A stretch of 14,791 bases of DNA, taken from Candidatus Delongbacteria bacterium. GTDB lineage: Bacteria > Delongbacteria > UBA4055. The notes beneath the pieces were generated by a model. It was not told the DNA's origin and ran no database searches. It was given only the letters and a program-made list of their open reading frames with translations. This document shows, in pieces, positions 1-8,382 of the stretch. The stretch spans positions 1 through 14,791 of the forward strand of contig JAQICF010000168.1 of the NCBI GenBank assembly GCA_027858795.1, in the 5' to 3' direction. Position 1 is the first letter of the stretch. Each line of letters begins with the position of its first letter. A program made the translations under genes and the position numbers.

Positions 1-1796
1 AGATCGCTTAGCGGTCTAATATATACTCCATCCCCTATTGATCCTGCATATAGATTACCATCATATATCTCAAGTGAAGCAATATAAGTGTTTGTAAGTC
101 CTGAATTGAATTCTTTCCAGGTAAGACCATCATCCATTGAATAAAAGACTCCGAGTGGTTTAGAACATGCTATCAAAGTACCGTTATAATCTAAGATATT
201 CCTTACATAAAGTGAATCGTTGAGTCCCACATTTCTCGCGGACCAATTAAGACCTTTGTCAGAGGAAACATAAACTCCTGCATTCCCTGTACCTGCAAAT
301 AAAAGTGAATCTTTCTGTAGCAAAGTTTCTATCCAGTCAGTAGGCAAACCATTATTCCTTGGAGACCAGCTTGAAGCATAATCATCTGAGTAGAAGACTC
401 CCCCATTCCCTGTTCCTACGAACATCTCAGGATCTCCACCGATAATACTTTTAACATAACCTGTGGTTAAACCATTATTTCTTGCAGACCATGAAGAAGT
501 TCCATCGTCAGTAAAGTAAACTCCTGCTTCTCCTGTACCTGCAAAAACTTCACCTTTCAATCTGTCAGAAATGTGAATAGCCTGGATCCATAGACTATTG
601 ATGCCATTATCAGCATTAGAATATGTTTCTCCATAATCCTGAGATATGAATAATCCCAGCATATCAGTACCAAGTAAAACTGAACGACCGACTGAAGTGA
701 TAGATCTTATCTCAACAGTTCCGACTGATTTTTGTATCCATGAATTACCTTCATCGAATGTATTGAATAAATTACTACCGTGAGTACATGCAATGACCTT
801 GCTTTCAAGAGAATCCTGTGGATTTGTTATCAGCGGCATGACAGCTTCAAGTGATCCTACATAAGCTCCTTTTACAAGCCCTGTCGAAGAATTAGTCCAA
901 CTGTTTCCATAGTTGTCGGACCTGTAAATATCTCCGTTGTCAAAGCCTACGAATAATGAATTTCCGTTCTTCTCCATTGCCCATATTGAAGTGCTTGGCA
1001 GTCCTGAATTCCTTGCAGTCCATGTAGAACCGTTATCATTGGAACGATAGACCCCGTTTCCCCAGAATGCACTGTAAATATATCCGTTAAGACTAACCAT
1101 CTCTTTGGAATGACCGTAGGAAAGACCCAGATTAGTCCAGTTACCACCTGCGTTCGTTGATCTGAAATGTCCGCTGAAAGTTGATATTATAACAAGATCA
1201 TTTTCAACGAACACTGTTAATATCCCCATATCAGTCAGACCATTATTATTTGTTTGCCAAGTATCCCCGTTATCATCAGAAACAAGCATACCGTCACCAT
1301 ATGTTGCTGCAAAGATTCTTGAACCGTTATTTTCCATAAAATAGATATACTTTGCTCCGGGTGTATAAACATTCTGCCAAGAATCACCGTTATCAGTTGA
1401 TCTAAAAACACCCCTTGTATAAGTACCTGCAAAAACAGTATTACCCATAACTGTCATTGATTTCACATAGAAATCTCTGAGACCATTAAAAACACCTTCC
1501 CAGGTCTCTCCATTATCATAAGAACGATATACACCTTCATCTGTACCTGTAAAAAGAATACTGTCTTTGTAAACGATAACTTTGACATCTGAACTTAGAA
1601 GTCCATTGTTTTTACCTATCCAGCTATATCCATTGTCGAAAGAACCGTGAATACCTCCACCACCGAGAGTAACGAACATATCCGTACCGTTTGAAGCGAA
1701 ACTTCGAACTTTCCCACCAATAGGACCATTAGTCTTAGTCCATTGAGCAGATAGAACCAGAAGAGAAGTTAGCATTATTAGCATTATTTTTTTCAT
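1..1796 (-). CDS. Exported Asp-box (BNR/sortilin-like) repeat protein, partial (C-terminus beyond left edge)
   Basis: An open frame starts at ATG 1796 and runs without a stop to the left edge, about 598 residues. AGGA lies just upstream, and the first 17 residues form a signal peptide (MKKIMLIMLTSLLVLSA, then QW). The remainder is a chain of beta-propeller blades. I count about 13 Asp-box motifs of the form S-x-D-x-G-x-x-W, for example SYDNGETW, STDNGDSW, SDDNGDTW, SNDNGSTW and SSDKGLNW. They alternate with F-A-G-T-x-x-x-G-V-Y/F segments and R-N-x-G-L turns. Such Asp-box proteins in FCB bacteria are exported and often end in a type IX sorting domain; here the C-terminus lies outside the window, so that is inference. 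No catalytic residues can be assigned and the ligand is unknown. Sialidases and sortilin share the Asp-box but have other hallmarks that I do not see. The gene lies downstream of the methyltransferase gene on the same strand, separated by a palindrome. Confidence 0.85.
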   Translation of the reverse strand, partial: MKKIMLIMLTSLLVLSAQWTKTNGPIGGKVRSFASNGTDMFVTLGGGGIHGSFDNGYSWIGKNNGLLSSDVKVIVYKDSILFTGTDEGVYRSYDNGETWEGVFNGLRDFYVKSMTVMGNTVFAGTYTRGVFRSTDNGDSWQNVYTPGAKYIYFMENNGSRIFAATYGDGMLVSDDNGDTWQTNNNGLTDMGILTVFVENDLVIISTFSGHFRSTNAGGNWTNLGLSYGHSKEMVSLNGYIYSAFWGNGVYRSNDNGSTWTARNSGLPSTSIWAMEKNGNSLFVGFDNGDIYRSDNYGNSWTNSSTGLVKGAYVGSLEAVMPLITNPQDSLESKVIACTHGSNLFNTFDEGNSWIQKSVGTVEIRSITSVGRSVLLGTDMLGLFISQDYGETYSNADNGINSLWIQAIHISDRLKGEVFAGTGEAGVYFTDDGTSSWSARNNGLTTGYVKSIIGGDPEMFVGTGNGGVFYSDDYASSWSPRNNGLPTDWIETLLQKDSLLFAGTGNAGVYVSSDKGLNWSARNVGLNDSLYVRNILDYNGTLIACSKPLGVFYSMDDGLTWKEFNSGLTNTYIASLEIYDGNLYAGSIGDGVYIRPLSD

Positions 1797-1824
1797 ATTT
1801 CCTGCACTCCTGTCAAATAATTCC

Positions 1825-1852
1825 GTAGGGGTCGCAGATCTGCGACCCTTAC
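1825..1852. repeat. Near-perfect 28-bp palindrome (possible dispersed palindromic repeat)
   Basis: The central 20 bases (1829-1848) are a perfect palindrome with half-site GGGTCGCAGA. One G-T pair and three further Watson-Crick pairs extend it to 28 bases. It is far more GC-rich than the surrounding DNA. It lies between the stop of the methyltransferase gene and the start of the Asp-box gene. No T-tract follows on either strand, so it is not a classic intrinsic terminator. It could be a dispersed REP-like element, an mRNA-stabilising hairpin or a protein-binding site. One copy alone cannot decide between these. Confidence 0.6.
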
Positions 1853-1863
1853 AACAATCATCA

Positions 1864-3036
1864 TCAATTGCTTTTCATCAGCTCTTCAAGATAGAATTTC
1901 TCTATCCCGAAAGTCTTTTTCAGCGCAATTAATCTCTTCAGAATTTCATCTTTATCGATTTTCTTAGACGTTTTTACAGCTGATATCATTAAATTCTTAT
2001 GTGTGTGCTCATCAGATATATATTCAAATATTTTTGTCTTGTATCCATAAGCTTCAAGAATCAATCCTCTCATAGAATCAGTAATCATTTCAGCCATACG
2101 TTCTTCAAGTATTCCATGCTTGGTTATTTCTTTTAACACACCAGTTACGTGCAATTGTTTTCTTATCTGTTTATGACAACACGGTGAAACAACGATAACT
2201 TCTGCACCTGCGGAAATTCCTTTGAATATGGCGTCATCTGTAGCTGTATCGCAAGCATGAAGAGCTATCAAAATATCACAGTTTAAAACTGTCTGACTTT
2301 CTATAGATCCCTGAACGAACTGAAGATTTTTATAACCACATTCTGAAGCTATATTAGTACATTTTCCTACAAGATCTTCCCTAAGTTCTATACCTGTAAC
2401 ACTTACATTTTTTTTAAGTTCATTGATAAGGTAATCATATACAGCAAATGTTAAATATCCTTTTCCAGAACCCATATCGACTATATTTATACTATCTTGC
2501 TTAATGACTTCCGAACCTTCAATTAGATCATCAATAGTCTCAACGAACCTGTTTATCTGCCTAAATTTTCCACTCATTCCATCACTGACTCTCCCATTCT
2601 TCACTATACCGAGTCTTTCAAGATAAACATTATTTTCGACCTTGATCATTTTGATCTTTTTTAAATTATGCTCCAATGAAAAATCACAACCTGCGTGAGC
2701 CGGTTTTAATTTCTTGAATAATATTTTTCCCTTCTTTGTTCTTCTGAAAGAAAGATCGTTCTCAGTTGTAAAAATGACACAATCGGTAAATGAGTTTTCA
2801 AAAAGTTCAGCAATAAAAAAAATACTCTCTTCAATATTTAAGTTTTTAGTGATCGTTTTGTTCTTGTATGTATAAAGGAACGACAGTGCCGGTTCATTTT
2901 TGATCTCGATCGTTCTGACAGTTATCTTATTCAGATCGCCGGTTTTATTGTCGGGTGAAGATAAAATCAGTCGAACCAGAGAATTACTTTCAAGTGTTAG
3001 TTTTAATTCCTTTGTAAAATTATCAAGCTCATTCAT
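1864..3036 (-). CDS. SAM-dependent methyltransferase, Methyltransf_32-type
   Basis: This 390-residue protein is probably cytosolic. Residues 1-125 form a poorly recognisable N-terminal region. The catalytic part contains the family signatures KFRQINRFVE (157-166), the SAM-binding motif I VDMGSGKGYLTFA (186-198), LHACDTATD (259-267) and SPCCHKQ (284-290). Together these match bacterial relatives of the METTL25/RRNAD1 group (Pfam Methyltransf_32). The substrate is not established; RNA is a common guess for the group, and I infer nothing firmer. The start at 3036 has only a weak GGAA site nine bases upstream. A possible -10 (TATACT, 3088-3083) lies further up but has no good -35. The stop region reads TGA three times in a row (1866-1858), which shows that UGA also terminates translation in this genome. 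The gene diverges from the MscS gene. Confidence 0.8.
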   Translation of the reverse strand: MNELDNFTKELKLTLESNSLVRLILSSPDNKTGDLNKITVRTIEIKNEPALSFLYTYKNKTITKNLNIEESIFFIAELFENSFTDCVIFTTENDLSFRRTKKGKILFKKLKPAHAGCDFSLEHNLKKIKMIKVENNVYLERLGIVKNGRVSDGMSGKFRQINRFVETIDDLIEGSEVIKQDSINIVDMGSGKGYLTFAVYDYLINELKKNVSVTGIELREDLVGKCTNIASECGYKNLQFVQGSIESQTVLNCDILIALHACDTATDDAIFKGISAGAEVIVVSPCCHKQIRKQLHVTGVLKEITKHGILEERMAEMITDSMRGLILEAYGYKTKIFEYISDEHTHKNLMISAVKTSKKIDKDEILKRLIALKKTFGIEKFYLEELMKSN

Positions 3037-3161
3037 ATTATTTTATTCCACTTTTATTTAGATATAAAACTATGCTCTTTTTAGTATAAAATCAATGAAA
3101 TAAATCAATTGTGTCACTTAAATTTATAAATTTTCATACAATATATTTCGTATCATTCAAC

Positions 3162-3188
3162 TTGACATTTAGCTTTAATTTTTATTAT
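3162..3188 (+). promoter_or_regulatory. Candidate sigma70-like promoter for the MscS gene
   Basis: A perfect -35 hexamer TTGACA (3162-3167) is followed after 15 bases by TATTAT (3183-3188), which matches five of six -10 positions. The spacing is about two bases shorter than ideal. The predicted transcript would start roughly 25 bases before the ATG at 3220. This is inferred from sequence alone. Confidence 0.4.
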
Positions 3189-3219
3189 CTTTTCTAAAAA
3201 TAAATTAGTAGGAAATATC

Positions 3220-4281
3220 ATGAAAGACTTTTTTACAAAAACATTCTACAACAATACTATCGAAGACTGGTTTTATTCTTTTCTGTTCCTGATAGGAGGA
3301 TTTATCCTGTCAAAGATAATCTACTGGTTATTCAAAACTGTTATTAAAAAACTTACTTCGAAAACTAAGACTAAATTAGACGATATACTTATCAACGTAA
3401 TTGAAAAACCAATATTATATGCCATGATCATTGCTGGAGCTTGGTTGGGATTCGAAAGACTGACTTTTACTCCAAGTATTGATATTTTCTTTAACCATGC
3501 ATTTACCTTTATATTAATTTTCAATATAACCTGGTTGATCGTAAGAGCTGTTGAAGCTGTGTTCGCTGAACTTATTATTCCTTTCACAGAAAAATCAGAG
3601 AATACATTCGATGATCAGGTAGTTCCTATTGTAAGAAAATCTATCAAAGCTCTTTTGTGGTCATTGGGAATTATCGTCGGTCTTGATAATGCAGGATTTG
3701 ATATAATGGCTTTAATCGCAGGTCTTGGTATCGGTGGACTAGCATTAGCTTTAGCTGCTCAAGACACCGTAAAGAATATCTTCGGTGGTATTATGATCTT
3801 TCTAGATAAACCTTTCAGACTTGGAGATAGGATAATAATCAGCGGTCATGATGGATTTGTTACAGAAGTTGGTATCAGGAGTACACGTATTAAAACTCTT
3901 ATGGGAAGGATAATAACCGTACCTAACGCCAATTTCTCTGAATCAAGTATTGAAAATATTTCCATAGAACCTGCAAGGAAAGTATTAGTAAATCTTGGTC
4001 TTACATATGATACTACACCCGATAAAATGGAATTGGCAATAAAACTTCTTGGAGAACTTGTAGATGCTAATCAAGACACTTTGACTAATGACAGAATAAT
4101 TTCATTCAACAACTGGGGTGATTTCAATCTCGGAATTTTATTTATATATTATATCAGAAAAGAGGCTGATATTTTGGCTACTCAGTCTAAGATAAATCTT
4201 CAAGTATTAAAGCAGTTCAATGAGAACGGACTGGAATTTGCATTCCCTACCCAGACAATATATAAGAAGGAATTGACATAA
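3220..4281 (+). CDS. MscS-family mechanosensitive ion channel
   Basis: This 353-residue inner-membrane protein should open under membrane tension and release solutes on osmotic downshift. Hydrophobic segments lie near residues 17-37, 62-80, 92-115 and 140-155. They are followed by the family's pore-lining helix, rich in Gly and Ala (ALIAGLGIGGLALALAAQDTVKNIFGG, about 166-192). The conserved beta-domain entrance DKPFRLGDRI and the stretch TVPNANFSESSIENIS follow, the latter belonging to the cytoplasmic MscS core. It is longer than E. coli MscS (286 residues) because of extra N-terminal membrane helices. AGGAA five bases before the ATG supports the start. A good -35 (TTGACA) lies upstream. The gene converges on the cyclase gene with only three bases between the stop codons, so no separate terminator fits there. 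Ion selectivity cannot be read from the sequence. Confidence 0.93.
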   Translation: MKDFFTKTFYNNTIEDWFYSFLFLIGGFILSKIIYWLFKTVIKKLTSKTKTKLDDILINVIEKPILYAMIIAGAWLGFERLTFTPSIDIFFNHAFTFILIFNITWLIVRAVEAVFAELIIPFTEKSENTFDDQVVPIVRKSIKALLWSLGIIVGLDNAGFDIMALIAGLGIGGLALALAAQDTVKNIFGGIMIFLDKPFRLGDRIIISGHDGFVTEVGIRSTRIKTLMGRIITVPNANFSESSIENISIEPARKVLVNLGLTYDTTPDKMELAIKLLGELVDANQDTLTNDRIISFNNWGDFNLGILFIYYIRKEADILATQSKINLQVLKQFNENGLEFAFPTQTIYKKELT

Positions 4282-4284
4282 AGG

Positions 4285-7200
4285 TTAAGTTTTCGAATTC
4301 TCCATTTCTTGAATCCTAAGACGAAAACATTGTTTCGGTGTCTCAAATAATAATTTTTTGAAAGCATCAATAGCTTTATTTTTGTAATCATTGCTTTTAG
4401 TTAGATTCCAAAGCTCAAAGTAAATTGAAGCAATGTCTTCTTTTCCAAGATCTTTGTTGTCTAGAAGTAATTTCATGCCTTCAAGGTTGTTTTTCAATTT
4501 ACAATTTAAAATATTAGCTCTCAAAACCATATCTTTTCTGCCTGTTTCTATAGCTGTTTTTAATGCTTCTACGTTCAATATTTTAGCTTCCTTTTTTCTA
4601 CCTGTATCAAACAACATTTCAGCTTTGTTCGTATAAAATGAACACAAATAGTATTTCATTCCATGCTCCCTACCTATCTCAATAGCTTTATTGTAATATT
4701 CTACAGACTTAGAATAATCTTTTTTATTCAAATAAATATTTCCCAAATTTCCGGTAGTGATACAAATTTGCCTTTTATAATCAAGTTTAGTAGCAATGTT
4801 TAACGATTCCAGATAACATTCCATCGCTTCTTTATATTCTCCCTTATCAGCGTAAATCACTCCCATATTGCTGATTATAGAGCAGTAGCTTCTTTTATCA
4901 CCAAGTTCTTTTTTAATATTCAAAGCACTCTGATAGAACCCGATAGCTTTATCTAAATCTCCTAAAGAAGAATAAACTATACCAATGTTACCTACTGTTG
5001 CACTAAGGGCTCTCTTATCTCCTAATTCTTCAAAGATAGTCATAGATCTCTTGTAGAATTCGATAGCTTTGTTGTAATCCATCTGATAATAATATACAAT
5101 TCCAATATTTGAAATGGCACGGCAAATTAAAGCTTTATCTTCTAACTTTTCACTTATTTTAAGTTGCTTTTTATAACATTTCATTGCTTCAGAATGATTA
5201 CCTTTAGAGTGAAATACGCCACCCATGTTACCAAATGTGGTGCTAACTCCTTTTTTATCATCAATCTCTTGTTTTATCTTAAGAGATTTTTTATAATTTT
5301 TTATAGCCTCATCATAGTTACCGGTATTAACGAGAAGGGCACCAATAGCATTGAAAGTTCCTGCGATACCATTCTTATAATCCAATTTCGTTGCAATCTT
5401 TAAGGCTTTATCAAATAATACTTTAGCTTCTTTAGTCTTCGCTTTAACATTTAATAAATATCCCAGACTAATCATTGAATCAACCTTAAGCGTTTGATCA
5501 TCAGTTTTATCAGCCAATTTCAAAGCTTTCTGGTAAATATTTAATGCGTCATCCCATTTGCCCGTCAATTCAATTATTTCGCCTTTTTCAAGCAAGATAC
5601 GAACTGTTTTATCGACCTGATCCTTACCTAAGTATTGCAACAATTTATCATAAAGATGTATGGCTTTTTCATTCTGAAAATTATCCCGGGCTTGATTCCC
5701 TGATTTTTCGAAGTAATCAACTGCTTTATCTTTATTTTCAGCCTTATCATAATGATTTGCCAGAATTTCATAATATTCTGATAGAATATTATCGTAAAGT
5801 TCCTCTGTTATATTACCGGCCAGATTGTGAAGTTTTCTTAAACTGTCCTTGAGCTGTATTTCGTAAACTGTATCTCTTATAAGTGCGTGTTTGAAGATAT
5901 AGTTCAGCTCGGAGATATTCTCCCAGATCTGTTCTCTTGTTCCTTCAGCAATCTCAGAATTAAGTATCCCGGATTCTCCGGTGTAATTAATATTTAACAT
6001 TTTTGTTAAAACATTCAGTGCAAACTCTCTACCTAATACAGAGGCAGTCTTCACAGTTTTTTTCATTTTTGATGATAATCTATCAATACGGGCAATAATT
6101 ATCTGACTTATGCCATTAGGAATAGTTCGTGAAACTGCACTAAGATTATATTCGTTATCCAGAAAGTCATTCTCGGAGAGGAATAAAACCAGTTGTTCAA
6201 CAAAAAATGGATTTCCACCACTTTTATCCCAAATAAAATCTAAGGTACTTTCTGGCATTGATAAAACATTCAACTTGTCAATTATTAACTTATTCATCAT
6301 ACTCTTATTAATTGTTTCTAACCTCATTCTTTGGACTTCACATTCATTCTCAATAGACTTAAACAGATCAAATTCTGTTCCATCATCATTCATTCTGCAT
6401 AAAGCCAAGATTACTATCGGGAATTTTTTTATATTCCTAACAATAACTTCGAGTATTGCGAGACTATCAGAATCTATCCAATGAACATCTTCAAATATTA
6501 GAATTATCGGGCGTATCAGACTTTGTGCTAAAAAAAAGTTTTTTACAGAATATAGAGTATTTTCATATCGACTTCTAGGATCAAGTTGAGTAAAAAATGA
6601 ATTTTCCCATTCTAACCCTATCAGTGCTCCGAGAACTGTTTCAGTACGCTGGAGTTCTTTTTTTGTTTGATTATTCTTAGTGTTATCGACCAGATTTTTA
6701 TACACTTTCTTGAAAACAAGTTTATTTTCTTCTTTAGTTTTTGAAGGTGATTGTTCAAAATAATGCTTAAAGAAATATTCAAAAGGGTTGAATGATCTTT
6801 TTAATATTTCATCACATGGTAGAAGAAATGAATTACAATTCTGCACTGATAGTGCAAAATCGGAGATCAAACGGGATTTTCCAATTCCTGCAGGACCGTC
6901 AATATATACAATTCCACCAAATTTATTATCAAATATAGGTTTTATGAATTCATTTAATTTTTTCAGTTCTTTTACTCGGCCAACTAAGCTTCCTGAGTAA
7001 GAGATCTGTTGTTTAATTGTGTTCTTACTTTTCAAGTTATAGACTTCAATTTTGTCACTAAAACCTTTGAATTCAGTTTCTCCTTTAGATTCAAAAACAT
7101 AATGTTCATTCAAATTATCTGCTAGTTTTGATCCAGTTAGAATTTCAGACCAATCTGCTTTCATCATCAATCTTGCAGATAAATTAACAACACTGCCCAA

Positions 7201-8202
7201 AGCAGTATATTCTCTGCGTAATTTAGAACCTACAATACCACAATACGCAATACCTCTAGAAATACCTGCTCTGAATTTAAAATTGGGTATATTTCGTAAA
7301 CTCAATGTAAAATCCAAAGCTCTCTGATAGAGCTTTTCTCTGCCTGAAGGAGCACCGAAGATGATAAGCATAACCCCGCCTTTATCTCCAAAATCTATTT
7401 TGTTAAAATAACCACCGTAAGAATGAGTTTTTCTGATAACATTCTTGATCGATTCGATATATTCGCCTTCTTCTGCAAAGCTGATAAAAACCGAAACGAT
7501 TTCTCTAAATTCACCGCGCTCTTTCAACTCTAGTACCGAGAATGGAATAAATTCTTTTTCAATATCGTCAGTAATATTATGATTATTCTTTTGTTTTAGC
7601 TGTGAAATCTCAAGACTGGTTGGAATTAACAAAAACCATTTTTTACCTACGGGTTTTTTCTCCAAATCAGCATCAAATTTTGAAATAAATCGATCATCAG
7701 CGATTATCTGCATTTTATCTGCATGATGTTCAGATGTTGCACATGCATCAATAGCTTCACCTCTAAAATAAAAGGTTTTCTGAACTTCAGCTTCAATAAT
7801 ACCATATTCTACTTCACCGAAAGAAAGTCCTATTTTGACTGCAAGATCGAATTCACCGAATTTTGTTATCACTTTACCTGATTCAGTGAAGATATTATGA
7901 ATATCATAAGCTGCTTTTAACGGATATTCCGCTTTGTCAGTCTCAAATACAGCAGTGAAAGCATCACCTGCGAAAGAAGTTACAAAACCACCGTTCAGAT
8001 CAATAGCTTCAATAGAAGGAGTAAATATATTATTAATGATATTTGATAGTATTTCAGCACCTTCTTTTCCATGAGTCATCAAAGCCTGTGTCATTGAAGT
8101 AAAACCTGAAATATCAATGAATATTGAATAAGCTTGAAAATTGCCTGAAAGTTCATTTGAGAGAGCTTTTTTGGCTATGAAGCTTGGAATAAAATTTTTC
8201 AT
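4285..8202 (-). CDS. Soluble-type adenylyl cyclase (tandem class III cyclase domains, NTPase, TPR repeats)
   Basis: This 1305-residue cytosolic protein has the domain order of mammalian soluble adenylyl cyclase. Cyclase domain C1 (about 24-185) carries the metal-binding aspartates D30 (FIDISGFT) and D80 (FAGDAF). Domain C2 (about 232-390) carries the complementary residues: K268 and T333, the Lys/Thr pair expected for ATP, and N340 and R344 in VVNLSARLM for transition-state binding. C1 and C2 should therefore pair into one catalytic site making cAMP from ATP. A STAND/AAA-like NTPase follows, with Walker A GPAGIGKS (436-443) and Walker B LIFEDVHWID (about 567-576). About ten tetratricopeptide repeats then cover roughly 820-1215, with a regular 40-residue period in the last six. 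There are no membrane segments. The start at 8202 has GAGGA six bases upstream. The TPRs and NTPase suggest regulation by a partner protein. No cAMP receptor gene is in the window. Confidence 0.92.
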   Translation of the reverse strand: MKNFIPSFIAKKALSNELSGNFQAYSIFIDISGFTSMTQALMTHGKEGAEILSNIINNIFTPSIEAIDLNGGFVTSFAGDAFTAVFETDKAEYPLKAAYDIHNIFTESGKVITKFGEFDLAVKIGLSFGEVEYGIIEAEVQKTFYFRGEAIDACATSEHHADKMQIIADDRFISKFDADLEKKPVGKKWFLLIPTSLEISQLKQKNNHNITDDIEKEFIPFSVLELKERGEFREIVSVFISFAEEGEYIESIKNVIRKTHSYGGYFNKIDFGDKGGVMLIIFGAPSGREKLYQRALDFTLSLRNIPNFKFRAGISRGIAYCGIVGSKLRREYTALGSVVNLSARLMMKADWSEILTGSKLADNLNEHYVFESKGETEFKGFSDKIEVYNLKSKNTIKQQISYSGSLVGRVKELKKLNEFIKPIFDNKFGGIVYIDGPAGIGKSRLISDFALSVQNCNSFLLPCDEILKRSFNPFEYFFKHYFEQSPSKTKEENKLVFKKVYKNLVDNTKNNQTKKELQRTETVLGALIGLEWENSFFTQLDPRSRYENTLYSVKNFFLAQSLIRPIILIFEDVHWIDSDSLAILEVIVRNIKKFPIVILALCRMNDDGTEFDLFKSIENECEVQRMRLETINKSMMNKLIIDKLNVLSMPESTLDFIWDKSGGNPFFVEQLVLFLSENDFLDNEYNLSAVSRTIPNGISQIIIARIDRLSSKMKKTVKTASVLGREFALNVLTKMLNINYTGESGILNSEIAEGTREQIWENISELNYIFKHALIRDTVYEIQLKDSLRKLHNLAGNITEELYDNILSEYYEILANHYDKAENKDKAVDYFEKSGNQARDNFQNEKAIHLYDKLLQYLGKDQVDKTVRILLEKGEIIELTGKWDDALNIYQKALKLADKTDDQTLKVDSMISLGYLLNVKAKTKEAKVLFDKALKIATKLDYKNGIAGTFNAIGALLVNTGNYDEAIKNYKKSLKIKQEIDDKKGVSTTFGNMGGVFHSKGNHSEAMKCYKKQLKISEKLEDKALICRAISNIGIVYYYQMDYNKAIEFYKRSMTIFEELGDKRALSATVGNIGIVYSSLGDLDKAIGFYQSALNIKKELGDKRSYCSIISNMGVIYADKGEYKEAMECYLESLNIATKLDYKRQICITTGNLGNIYLNKKDYSKSVEYYNKAIEIGREHGMKYYLCSFYTNKAEMLFDTGRKKEAKILNVEALKTAIETGRKDMVLRANILNCKLKNNLEGMKLLLDNKDLGKEDIASIYFELWNLTKSNDYKNKAIDAFKKLLFETPKQCFRLRIQEMENSKT

Positions 8203-8251
8203 TATTGATCCTCAAATCATCTTGATTAATTTTAAATTATTGATAAATTTT

Positions 8252-8280
8252 AATATAATAAACGATATGCCAATTCGCAA
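8252..8280 (-). promoter_or_regulatory. Candidate promoter for the cyclase gene
   Basis: On the minus strand, TTGCGA (8280-8275) is followed after 17 bases by TATATT (8257-8252). The -10 matches five of six consensus positions and the -35 four of six. The leader to the ATG at 8202 would be about 45 bases. The surrounding DNA is very AT-rich, so chance matches are likely. Confidence 0.35.
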
Positions 8281-8382
8281 TGATTTGGAAAAGCATTTTT
8301 CATCGAATTAATTTTTTTATAATTTGCACCTCACAAATATTAAGTCTATCTTCAATATTAAATAACCCAGGACTAACAATTC

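Noticed and set aside
947..1432. Short minus-strand open frames within the Asp-box gene
   Set aside because: They are in a different frame from the Asp-box protein, whose full frame is open over all 1796 bases and rich in conserved motifs.
1825..1852. Palindrome at 1825 as an intrinsic terminator
   Set aside because: No run of T follows the stem on either strand.
4560..5740. DNA tandem repeat with a 120-base period
   Set aside because: The period reflects 40-residue TPR units in the protein; the DNA copies are diverged, so this is not a separate repeat element.
5164..7000. Open frames of 70-124 codons on the plus strand inside the cyclase gene
   Set aside because: They lie antisense to a well-supported coding region, lack recognisable domains, and look like shadows of biased codon use.
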